NCBI GenBank assembly: GCA_023700845.1
Contig: JAMPYD010000008.1
Coordinates: 1-16,297 of the forward strand
From: Elusimicrobiota bacterium
GTDB taxonomy: Bacteria > Elusimicrobiota > Elusimicrobia > UBA1565 > UBA9628
Reading direction: 5' to 3'
DNA length: 16,297 nucleotides
How positions within the stretch are numbered: the stretch's first letter is position 1; each line of letters starts with the position of its first letter. Under the pieces are notes generated by a model. That model saw nothing but the letters and a program-made list of their open reading frames with translations. It was not told where the DNA came from and searched no databases. Shown piece after piece: positions 1 through 6,840 of the stretch. The translations under genes and the position numbers were made by a program.

Positions 1-19
1 CTAATCAGCGAGAGACAAA

Positions 20-1810
20 ATGAACTTCGAATTCAATCTGCCGGATATCGGTGAAGGACTCGTCGAAGGGGAGATCGTGAAGTGGTTCGTGAAGGTGGGT
101 GAGACGGTCACGGAACATCAGCCCCTCGCGGCCGTGCTTACGGACAAGGCCGAGGTGGAGATCCCGAGCCCCAAGACGGGGAGGATCGTGGCGCTGCATG
201 GGAAGCCCGGCGAGAAGATCAAGGTGCACACGCCCTTGGCGACCATCGAGGTCGGCGGCGCGGCCGCAGAGGCCCCGAAGAAGAAAGAAGCCGTCTCCGT
301 CGAGAACGCCGTCGCGGCGCCGCAGGCGCCGCCAGCTTCGGCGACGGCGGTCGTGGAGCCTCCCGCGCCGGCGTCCGGCGCTGGGACCTTCGTGTTCAAC
401 CTGCCCGACATCGGGGAGGGGCTCGTCGAAGGGGAACTGGTCAAGTGGTTCGTGAAGGAAGGCGAGAAGGTCGAGGAGAATCAAGCGATCGCCGCGGTGT
501 TGACGGATAAGGCCGAGGTCGAGATCCCTTCGCCGAAGACGGGCACCATCGCCAAGCTTCACGCGAAGCCGGGTGAAAAGGTGAAGGTGCATTCTCCCTT
601 GGTCACGTATGGGGGCGTCAGAGGGTCCGTCGGGACGAGCGCTCAATCCGTTAAGGCCGATTCTCCTAAGGCCGCGGCGGCGCCAGCCGCCACGCGGCCG
701 TCCAAGCCCGCCTCCGAGGTCCTCGCCACTCCGATGATCCGAAAGATGGCGAAGGATCAGGGCATCGATATCGGCCAGGTTCAAGGCACCGGTCCTCAGG
801 GACGGGTGCTCGAGACCGATCTGAAGTCGTTCAAGTCCGGAGGATCTCCCGCCGTCGCCGCGCCTTCGCGCGGGGTTTTCGATAATTCGGGGGCCAACGC
901 GACCCCGGCCGTCAAGAAGCTCGCGACCGACCTCGGAGTGGATCTGTCGAGGATCACCGGAACGGGCCCGGGCGGGCGCATCTCCGAGAACGACGTGCGC
1001 GCGATGGCGCCTTTGGCGCCTGCGGCGCCTACGGCGACGGCAACGACGTCGCGACAAGAACACCCGACCGCATCCACGACGGCATCCGGGTACCCTCCGG
1101 TGTCGATATCACGGCAAAACGGCGACACGACGGTCCCGTTTTCCGGTATACGCCGAAAGATCGCGGAGAAGATGCAGCAGTCCAAGCGCACCGTGGCGCA
1201 CGTCACGCACGTGGACGAATGCGACATGACCGCCGTCCTCGCCCTGCGCGAGAAGCTCAAGCCGGAAGCCGCGAAGCGCGGCGTCAAATTGACGTTCCTG
1301 CCCTTCATCGTCCGCGCCCTGTCCAAGTCCCTGTCCGAATTCCCGATGTTCAATTCTTCCCTGGATGAGTCCGCGGGAGAGATCGTCATCAAGCGCCGGC
1401 ATAACGTGGGGATCGCCGTCGCCGCGCCGCAGGGCCTCGTCGTGCCCAACATCAAGTCCGCGCAGGATAAGGACGTGTGGAGCTTGGCGACCGAGATCTC
1501 GACGCTCGCGGAAAAGGTGAGGGCGAAGACGATCGAAGTATCTTCCCTACAAGACGGCACCATCACCATCACCAACATCGGCCCGATCGGAGGCCTCTTC
1601 GCCACCCCGATCGTGAACCATCCCGAGGTCGCGATCCTCGGCCTGATGAAGCTCGCCAAGCGGCCGGTGGTGCGCGACGGCAAGGTCGTTGCGAGGGACG
1701 TCATGAACCTGGTGCTGTCCTTCGACCACCGCATCGTGGACGGGGCCGACGCCGCGAGCTTCATGAACACCATCATCAAGCATCTCGAGAACCCGCAGAC
1801 CCTTCTTTAA
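20..1810 (+). CDS. 2-oxo acid dehydrogenase E2 (dihydrolipoyl acyltransferase) with two lipoyl and two binding domains
   Basis: This is the core acyltransferase of a pyruvate- or branched-chain-type 2-oxo acid dehydrogenase complex. It takes the acyl group from E1 on a lipoyl arm and passes it to CoA. Domains in order over 596 residues: lipoyl 1 (about 2-78, lipoyl lysine K43 in TDKAEVEIPS), Ala/Pro linker, lipoyl 2 (about 124-197, K164 in the same motif), peripheral subunit-binding domain 1 (about 235-269), a second such domain (about 293-328), a Thr/Ala/Pro linker, and the catalytic domain (about 370-596) with PQGLVVPNIKSA and the active-site DHRIVDG (H570, D574). Two binding domains are unusual; most E2 proteins have one. 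The end of lipoyl 2 (VTYGG) departs from the TIEV seen in lipoyl 1. ATG at 20 follows a weak purine-rich stretch (GAGAGA). lpd follows after 9 bases and lipB after that. The substrate cannot be fixed without the E1 genes, so no symbol is given. Function is certain at family level. Confidence 0.95.
   Translation: MNFEFNLPDIGEGLVEGEIVKWFVKVGETVTEHQPLAAVLTDKAEVEIPSPKTGRIVALHGKPGEKIKVHTPLATIEVGGAAAEAPKKKEAVSVENAVAAPQAPPASATAVVEPPAPASGAGTFVFNLPDIGEGLVEGELVKWFVKEGEKVEENQAIAAVLTDKAEVEIPSPKTGTIAKLHAKPGEKVKVHSPLVTYGGVRGSVGTSAQSVKADSPKAAAAPAATRPSKPASEVLATPMIRKMAKDQGIDIGQVQGTGPQGRVLETDLKSFKSGGSPAVAAPSRGVFDNSGANATPAVKKLATDLGVDLSRITGTGPGGRISENDVRAMAPLAPAAPTATATTSRQEHPTASTTASGYPPVSISRQNGDTTVPFSGIRRKIAEKMQQSKRTVAHVTHVDECDMTAVLALREKLKPEAAKRGVKLTFLPFIVRALSKSLSEFPMFNSSLDESAGEIVIKRRHNVGIAVAAPQGLVVPNIKSAQDKDVWSLATEISTLAEKVRAKTIEVSSLQDGTITITNIGPIGGLFATPIVNHPEVAILGLMKLAKRPVVRDGKVVARDVMNLVLSFDHRIVDGADAASFMNTIIKHLENPQTLL
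23..610 (+). repeat. Tandem lipoyl-domain duplication inside the E2 gene
   Basis: Two copies of about 75 codons (roughly 23-253 and 389-610) encode near-identical lipoyl domains. Both contain LPDIGEGLVEGE, KWFVK and TDKAEVEIPSPKTG. Several DNA blocks are also shared, for example the segment encoding LVEGE and the one encoding KAEVEIP. The similarity suggests a fairly recent or homogenised internal duplication. Multiple lipoyl domains are common in this family. Confidence 0.85.
722..1003 (+). repeat. Tandem pair of peripheral subunit-binding domains in E2
   Basis: Two successive segments (about 722-826 and 896-1003) each encode the E3/E1-binding module. Both begin with ATP, continue with a basic helix (MIRKMAKDQG; AVKKLATDLG), then GTGPQGR or GTGPGGR, and end in an acidic helix (VLETDL; ISENDV). 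At protein level they are clearly paralogous. A linker of about 23 residues separates them. Confidence 0.85.
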
Positions 1811-1819
1811 GAGGACCCC

Positions 1820-3244
1820 ATGGCGATCAAAACGGACGTGTTCATCGTCGGCGGCGGACCCGGAGGCTATGTGGCCGCCATCAAGGCCGGCCAGCTGGGC
1901 AAGAAGGTCCTCCTGGTGGACCGCGACAAGCTCGGCGGCGAGTGCCTGAACTACGGCTGCATCCCGTCGAAGGCGCTGATCGCCGCCGCGGGCCATGCCC
2001 ACAAGTCGAAGAAGAGCAAGGACGCCGGCTTCGACGACCCCAAGCATCAGCTCGACTGGACCAAGGTCGTGGCCTGGAAGGACCAGATGGTCGGCGGCTT
2101 CGTCAAGAACATCGGCACCTTGATCAAGGGCAACAAGGGCGAGCATATCCAGGGTTCGGCCGTGTTCACGACCGCCAACACCGCCGTCGTCACGAAGGCC
2201 GACGGCTCGGCTGAGGAGGTCGAGTTCAAGCACGCGATCATCGCCACCGGCTCCGAGATCGTCTCGGTCCCCGGCTTCAACATCGACGGCAAGGACATCC
2301 TGGGCTCCAAGGAGGCGCTCGACCTCCAGAACCCGCCCGAGGCGCTCGTCGTCGTCGGCGGCGGCGTCATCGGCCTCGAGATCGGGACCTTCTTCGCCAA
2401 GCTCGGCACGAAGGTGACCGTCGTGGAGTTCACGGACGCGCTGCTGCCGGTGATCGAGAAGGATCTCGTCGCTCCGGTCGCGAGGAATCTATCCAAGCTC
2501 GGAGTCGAGGTCATGCTGTCCTCCAAGGCGAAGTCCTGGTCCAAGAAGGGCAAGCGCCTCGAGGTCGTCGCCGAAACGCCGGAAGGCGAGAAGAAGATCG
2601 CCTGCGACAAGGTGCTGATGTCCGTCGGCCGCGCGCCGCGCTCCAAGGGCCTCGGCCTCGATAAGATCGGCGTCGAGCTCGACAAGCGCGGGCACGTGGT
2701 CGTCGACACCGAGATGCTCTCCTCCGCGGGCAACATCTACGCGATCGGCGACGTGGTCGGCCAGCCCTACCTGGCCCATAAGGCCAGCCGCGAGGGAATC
2801 CTCGCCGCGCAGTCCATCGCCGGCGAACCCCTCGAGGCGCGGGGCCAGGTGCCCTGGGCGGTGTTCACCGACCCGGAGATCTCCTGGGTCGGCATGACCG
2901 ACCCGGAGGCCAAGGCCGCCGGGTTCGCGACGGTGACCGGGAAGTTCCCGTTCGCCGCCTCCGGCCGCGCGATGGCCGTGCGCGAGACCGAGGGCTTCTG
3001 CAAGGTCGTCGCGGACAAGGCCACGCATCGCATCCTGGGAGCGGGTTTCGTGGGCACCAACGCGTCGGACCTCATCGGGGAGGCCTGCCTCGCGGTCTCC
3101 GTCGGCGTCACCCTCGAGCAGGTCGCGCAGACCATCCATCCGCATCCGACCTTGACCGAGACGTTCGCGGAGGCCTGCGAGGTCGCGCTCGGCCATCCCG
3201 TGCACATGCTGCAGGTCAAACGCGAGGCGCCCGTCTTCTCCTAA
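1820..3244 (+). CDS. lpd: Dihydrolipoyl dehydrogenase (E3)
   Basis: FAD-dependent enzyme that reoxidises dihydrolipoyl groups on E2 and reduces NAD+. The 474 residues match the usual length. FAD-binding GGGPGGY is at residues 11-17. The redox disulfide is C42/C47 in GGECLNYGCIPSK. The NAD-binding glycine motif GGGVIGLEIG lies around 180-189, the second FAD motif YAIGDV around 307-312, and the C-terminal active-site pair is H442 and E447 in HPHPTLTE. ATG at 1820 is preceded by AAGAGG, a good ribosome-binding site, 9 bases after the E2 stop. Co-transcription with E2 and lipB shows it serves this complex, although one E3 may also serve the glycine cleavage system or another 2-oxo acid dehydrogenase. 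No missing residues are seen. Confidence 0.97.
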   Translation: MAIKTDVFIVGGGPGGYVAAIKAGQLGKKVLLVDRDKLGGECLNYGCIPSKALIAAAGHAHKSKKSKDAGFDDPKHQLDWTKVVAWKDQMVGGFVKNIGTLIKGNKGEHIQGSAVFTTANTAVVTKADGSAEEVEFKHAIIATGSEIVSVPGFNIDGKDILGSKEALDLQNPPEALVVVGGGVIGLEIGTFFAKLGTKVTVVEFTDALLPVIEKDLVAPVARNLSKLGVEVMLSSKAKSWSKKGKRLEVVAETPEGEKKIACDKVLMSVGRAPRSKGLGLDKIGVELDKRGHVVVDTEMLSSAGNIYAIGDVVGQPYLAHKASREGILAAQSIAGEPLEARGQVPWAVFTDPEISWVGMTDPEAKAAGFATVTGKFPFAASGRAMAVRETEGFCKVVADKATHRILGAGFVGTNASDLIGEACLAVSVGVTLEQVAQTIHPHPTLTETFAEACEVALGHPVHMLQVKREAPVFS

Positions 3245-3247
3245 GCC

Positions 3248-3877
3248 ATGCTCGTCCGGGACCTGGGCCTCAAGGACTACGAAGAGGTCTGGAATCTCCA
3301 GCGCAAGCTCGTCTTCGAGCGCGGCGAGGGGAAGATTCCGGACACGGTCCTTCTGTGCCAGCATCACCCGGTCTACACCGTCGGGCGGTCCTCCAAGCAG
3401 GCGGTGCCCAAGGCCCTGCCCTACCCGGTGCACAAGGTGGAACGCGGGGGGGACCTCACCTGGCACGGCCCCGGCCAGCTCGTCGGCTACCCGATCTTCC
3501 ATCTGCCCGGGCTCGGGCTCAAGGCCCGCTCCTACCTGGCCGCCCTCGAAGCCGTGCTCATCGAGGCGGTAGCGCCCTTCGGCGTCAAGGCGACGACGGT
3601 GAAGGGCTTCACCGGGCTGTGGGTCGGGCGCAAGAAGCTGGCGTCGATCGGCGTCGCGGTACGGGCGGGCGTCTCCTATCACGGCTTCGCGCTGAACATG
3701 AACAACACCCTGGCCCCCTTCGGCCTGATCCATCCCTGCAAGCTCGAGAGCGAGGTCATGACGACGATGGCCCGCGTCCTCGGCGGTAGCGTCGACGAGC
3801 ACGCCGTGAGCAAGGCCGTCGGCGAGGCGATGCTGCAGTACTTCGGACGCATGGCGAGGAACGATGCTCGCGCTTGA
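3248..3877 (+). CDS. lipB: Octanoyl-[acyl-carrier-protein]:protein octanoyltransferase
   Basis: LipB moves octanoate from acyl carrier protein to the target lysine of lipoyl domains; LipA then inserts the sulfurs. The 209-residue protein has the family hallmarks: QHHPVYTVGR (38-47), RGGDLTWHGPGQLVGYP (66-82), the catalytic lysine region GRKKLASIGVAV (K130) and the catalytic cysteine in IHPCKLES (C164). ATG at 3248 comes three bases after the lpd stop, so translation is probably coupled. Placement straight after E2 and E3 makes the two E2 lipoyl lysines (K43, K164) its likely substrates. No lipA is in the window, so it must lie elsewhere if the pathway is complete. The last codons overlap the next gene by 14 bases. 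Confidence 0.96.
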   Translation: MLVRDLGLKDYEEVWNLQRKLVFERGEGKIPDTVLLCQHHPVYTVGRSSKQAVPKALPYPVHKVERGGDLTWHGPGQLVGYPIFHLPGLGLKARSYLAALEAVLIEAVAPFGVKATTVKGFTGLWVGRKKLASIGVAVRAGVSYHGFALNMNNTLAPFGLIHPCKLESEVMTTMARVLGGSVDEHAVSKAVGEAMLQYFGRMARNDARA

Positions 3878-4460
3878 GCGGCTGAAGGCGGGCTCGGCCC
3901 ATCGCGACGCCGTATTCGGGGAGCTCGACGCGAAGGGCCTGGAGCTCGTCGGCCTCGAGTTCGACTCGTGCCGCTTCGAGGCCTGCTCGTTCGCCGGAGC
4001 GACGCTTCGCCGGGTCCGCTTCACCGACTGCGCCTTCGAGGGGTGCGACCTCACCGCGGCCAAGCTCACCGGCTCGCGCCTGCGCGGCGCCTCGTTCAAG
4101 GACTGCCGGGCGGGAGGAGCCAACTGGGCGGCCGCGTCGTCGCTCGACGACCTGACCTTCACGCATTGCCTGCTGGACCAAGGGACCTTCGCGGGCGCCA
4201 AACTTCCGCGCCTGAGGCTCGACGACTGCCGGCTACGCGAGGCCGACTTCTCGGAGGCGGATCTGCGCGCCGCCGTCCTCGCCCGCTGCGACCTGGCCCG
4301 CGCGCGCTTCTTCGGCGCCGACCTGACCGGCGCCGACCTGCGCGGCTCGTTCTCCTACGAGATCGACGCATTCCGCACCAAGATCAAGAAGGCCCGCTTT
4401 TCCCTGCCCGAGGCCGTCGCGCTGCTGCCCGGCCTCGGCATCATCCTGGAGGAATCATGA
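3864..4460 (+). CDS. Pentapeptide-repeat protein, Qnr-like
   Basis: A 198-residue protein made almost entirely of pentapeptide repeats, A(D/N/C/S)(L/F)xx, such as CRFEACSFAGATL, GADLTGADLRGS and EADFSEADLRAA, which fold into a right-handed quadrilateral beta-helix. The tail after about residue 160 changes to a helix-like segment ending ARFSLPEAVALL-PGLGIILE. This resembles the C-terminal dimerisation tail of Qnr/McbG-type proteins, which mimic DNA and act on gyrase. That functional link is an inference from the fold and tail, not shown here. ATG at 3864 lies 3 bases after GAGGA and overlaps the end of lipB by 14 bases. The stop overlaps the next start (ATGA). It has no signal peptide, so it should be cytoplasmic. 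A generic protein-interaction scaffold is the alternative. Confidence 0.85.
   Translation: MLALERLKAGSAHRDAVFGELDAKGLELVGLEFDSCRFEACSFAGATLRRVRFTDCAFEGCDLTAAKLTGSRLRGASFKDCRAGGANWAAASSLDDLTFTHCLLDQGTFAGAKLPRLRLDDCRLREADFSEADLRAAVLARCDLARARFFGADLTGADLRGSFSYEIDAFRTKIKKARFSLPEAVALLPGLGIILEES
4448..4452 (+). promoter_or_regulatory. Ribosome-binding site fixing the PLD-like start
   Basis: GGAGG four bases before ATG 4457. It decides the start against a much longer open frame that runs back across the pentapeptide gene, and it lies inside the last codons of that gene (coupled translation). Confidence 0.7.
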
Positions 4461-5638
4461 TCCGTCTTTTCGCGCTGTCGCTGCTGCTGGCCGCTCCCGC
4501 CCGGGCGGCATTCGAGGTCCCGGGCTTCGAGCTCGTCTACTCCTATCCCGTCGAGACCTCCCTCGAGGAGAAGGATCTCCGCCTCGCCCAGGACGTCTGG
4601 CCGGCGATGTTCGACGCGGCCGTGAAGACGATCGACATCGAGCAGTTCTACGTGACCCCTTCGACCGGCGAGCCCCTGGAGCAGTCGCTCCAGGCGCTCG
4701 AGCGCGCCGCCGCTCGGGGCGTGAAGATCCGCGTCATCCTGGAGCAGAAGTTCGAGAAGAACTCGCTCGACGGCATCGCCCGCCTGAAGTCCATCCCCGG
4801 CCTCGAGCTCCGTGTGCTCGACTGGTCCAAGGTCAACGGCGACGGGATCATCCACGCCAAGTTCTTCGTCGTGGACTCCACGCAGGCCTTCGTCGGCAGC
4901 CAGAACTTCGATTGGCGCGCGCTCAAGCACATCCACGAGCTGGGGCTGCGGATCACCGACGCCTCCATCGTCAGGAACGTCCAGCGCGTGTTCGACCACG
5001 ACTGGGCGCTCACCGAGGACCCCGGCAACATCAACCTGGACGAACAGCGGACCCCGGGCGGCGACCGCTCCGGACGGGCTTACCTCGTCGCCAGCCCCTG
5101 GAGGAGGAACCCCAACGGCGTCGGGGATTCGGAGAGCGAGCTCGCCGCGCTCATCGGTGAAGCCAAGACCGAGCTGATCATCCAACTCCTCGACTATAAT
5201 CCGACGACGTACGCGCGCCCCAAACGATTTTACTTTCCTATCGACAACGCCCTGCGCGACGCCGCGGTGCGCGGCGTCAAGATCAAGCTGCTCGTCTCGC
5301 ATTGGAACACCGACGAGCACTCGGTCGCCCACCTGAAGAGCCTGGCGCTGGTGCCCGGCGTGGAGATCAAGGTCCTCACGGTCCCCGCGGCCAAGCGAGG
5401 CTACATCCCGTTCGCTCGCGTGATCCACTCCAAGTACATGGTCGCCGACGGGAAGACGGCCTGGCTCGGCACGAGCAACTGGGCGGGAGGCTATCTCGAC
5501 ACCTCGCGAAATCTGGAGCTCGTGGTCAAGGACGAGGCGCTCGCCTTCCGAGCCGCCAAGATCCACGCCCGCCTCTGGGGCTCCGCCTACGCGGAGCCGC
5601 TGGACATCCTCAAGGCCTACCCGAAGCCTAAGAAATGA
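4457..5638 (+). CDS. Secreted phospholipase D-family protein, PLD3/PLD4-like
   Basis: A 393-residue protein with a signal peptide (basic MIR, then hydrophobic LFALSLLLAAPARA, cleavage near residue 17). It has two HKD half-sites: H133-x-K135-x4-D140 followed by GSQNFDWR, and H324-x-K326-x4-D331 followed by GTSNWAGGY. The wording around the motifs (HAKFFVVD, DWRALKHIHELG, IPFARVIHSKYMV, GTSNWAG) matches, as I recall it, the eukaryotic PLD3/PLD4 and poxvirus K4/F13 branch better than bacterial cardiolipin synthases or Nuc. Members of that branch act as 5'-3' exonucleases or phosphatidyl transferases outside the cytoplasm. Substrate here is unknown. The reading frame stays open upstream to 3968, but ATG at 4457 has GGAGG at 4448-4452 and a proper signal peptide, and it overlaps the previous stop as ATGA. 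Confidence 0.88.
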   Translation: MIRLFALSLLLAAPARAAFEVPGFELVYSYPVETSLEEKDLRLAQDVWPAMFDAAVKTIDIEQFYVTPSTGEPLEQSLQALERAAARGVKIRVILEQKFEKNSLDGIARLKSIPGLELRVLDWSKVNGDGIIHAKFFVVDSTQAFVGSQNFDWRALKHIHELGLRITDASIVRNVQRVFDHDWALTEDPGNINLDEQRTPGGDRSGRAYLVASPWRRNPNGVGDSESELAALIGEAKTELIIQLLDYNPTTYARPKRFYFPIDNALRDAAVRGVKIKLLVSHWNTDEHSVAHLKSLALVPGVEIKVLTVPAAKRGYIPFARVIHSKYMVADGKTAWLGTSNWAGGYLDTSRNLELVVKDEALAFRAAKIHARLWGSAYAEPLDILKAYPKPKK

Positions 5639-6840
5639 GGCAGGCGCTCGGGACCGCGGCGCTCGGGCTCGCCGGGCTGGGCCTCGGCCTGGCCGCCGGC
5701 GCGCTGCCCGCGGCGGCGGCCGCGGGAGCCGCCCTCGAGCTCTCGAAGGGGCGGCTCGCGCTGGCGCTCGGCCTCGGCCTGTGGACGCGCGCGCTGGCCT
5801 CGGGGTTCGCCGGCTCGCTCGTCGACCGGTTCGGAGCGCGGCGCGCCCTGCGGGACGCGTCCGCGGGCGCCGCCGCGGCGGCCGCCGCGTTGGGGCTGCT
5901 GTTCCTCGGCGGAAGGGAGGGGGAGCTGTTCGTCGCAGTCGCGATCCTGCACGCCTGCATGTGCTACTTCGCGGCCTTCGCCGGGCCCGCGGCGGCGCGG
6001 CTCAACGCAGCGCGCCTGCCGTCCGCGCTCCGCGGCCGCCACGCGGGGCTCTACGGCGCCCTCGCCTTCCCGGCCGAGCTCCTCGCGCTGCCGGCCGGCC
6101 TCTGGCTCGGCGCGCGCCTGCCCGTCTCCGCGCTCGTCTTCCTTCCCGCGGGGGCCGCCCTGCTCGCTCTCGGCGCTGTTTTTCTGGGACCGTCGGAGGC
6201 GCGCGCCGAGGAGCCGGGCCCCGCGCTCGGCGAGCTGCGCGTTCTCGCGTGCCGGGCCCAGGTCCTCGTCCCCGCGGCGCTCACCGGCTGCGCGGGCGCG
6301 GTGCGCTGGGGCCTGCTCGGCTGGTCGGCGCAATTCCTGAGCGAGGTCCATCATATCCGCCCTGGAGGGGCTTTGTTCGTCCCGGCGCTCGCGTCGGCCG
6401 CGGCCGGGGCCTGCCTCGGGCCCGCGCTGGGGGGTCTCCTGTCGGACGAAGCCTTCGCGGGTCGCCGCGCGCCCGCCGCCTTCGTCCTGTTCGCCGTCAT
6501 GGCCGCCGCGCTGACCGGGCTCGGACGGGCGCTGGAGCCCGCCACGGCCGTCGCCTTCCTCGGGGCGGCTTGCGGGACGGCGTTCGGCGTCCACGCCCTG
6601 CTCAGCGGCGCCGCCGCGATGGACGCGGGGGGCAGGCGCTCCGCCGGAGCGGTCTCAGGCCTGCTCGACGGGGTGCATCACGCCGCGGGAGGCCTGTCCA
6701 TCCTGCTCGTGGGCGCGCTCGTCGACCGGGGCGGCTGGGGCTCCTGGACGGCGGTGCTGATCCCCTTCAGCCTGTTCGGCGCGGCGGCATCGCTCGCGCT
6801 GGCCTGGCTCAGGGCTGAAGCTCGGGATCCGTCCCTTTGA
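5635..6840 (+). CDS. MFS transporter, divergent OPA-type paralogue
   Basis: A 401-residue, very Ala/Leu/Gly-rich polytopic membrane protein with about 12 hydrophobic segments. It has the MFS loop 2-3 motif (GSLVDRFGARRA, about 60-71) and a matching loop in the second half (GGLLSDEAFAGRRAP). Its late segment, HALLSGAAAMDAGG...SGLLDGVHHAAGG, aligns with HGILSGTSTTDFGG...VGIVDGMVYLGTG of the minus-strand transporter next door, so both are OPA-type (organophosphate:phosphate antiporter) relatives. The second-half arginine is kept (R224 in AVRWGLLGW), but the TM1 arginine of the neighbour (GRYN) aligns gap-free to alanine (A21), so the substrate probably differs. The ATG overlaps the PLD-like stop (ATGA). 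Its 3' end overlaps the opposing transporter by 32 bases. Substrate unknown. Confidence 0.85.
   Translation: MRQALGTAALGLAGLGLGLAAGALPAAAAAGAALELSKGRLALALGLGLWTRALASGFAGSLVDRFGARRALRDASAGAAAAAAALGLLFLGGREGELFVAVAILHACMCYFAAFAGPAAARLNAARLPSALRGRHAGLYGALAFPAELLALPAGLWLGARLPVSALVFLPAGAALLALGAVFLGPSEARAEEPGPALGELRVLACRAQVLVPAALTGCAGAVRWGLLGWSAQFLSEVHHIRPGGALFVPALASAAAGACLGPALGGLLSDEAFAGRRAPAAFVLFAVMAAALTGLGRALEPATAVAFLGAACGTAFGVHALLSGAAAMDAGGRRSAGAVSGLLDGVHHAAGGLSILLVGALVDRGGWGSWTAVLIPFSLFGAAASLALAWLRAEARDPSL

Noticed and set aside
23..610. Direct repeats as a CRISPR or mobile-element signal
   Set aside because: The repeats are coding duplications of the lipoyl domain, not short spaced repeats.
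590..660. Possible frameshift at the end of lipoyl domain 2 (VTYGGVRGSVG instead of TIEV-like)
   Set aside because: The frame continues into a normal linker and both binding domains, and linkers tolerate such change. A compensated double shift cannot be shown from sequence alone.
5..1063. Long minus-strand open frame opposite the E2 gene
   Set aside because: Its product is an Arg/Asp/His-rich string with no domain, typical of antisense frames in GC-rich DNA, and the plus strand encodes an unmistakable E2.
2489..4201. A 570-codon minus-strand open frame across lpd and lipB
   Set aside because: No recognisable domain, low-complexity composition, and it would lie opposite two clearly functional genes.
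3968..4456. Upstream extension of the PLD-like open frame
   Set aside because: The extension translates the pentapeptide gene out of frame into Arg/Pro-rich sequence. The start at 4457 has a ribosome-binding site and a signal peptide.
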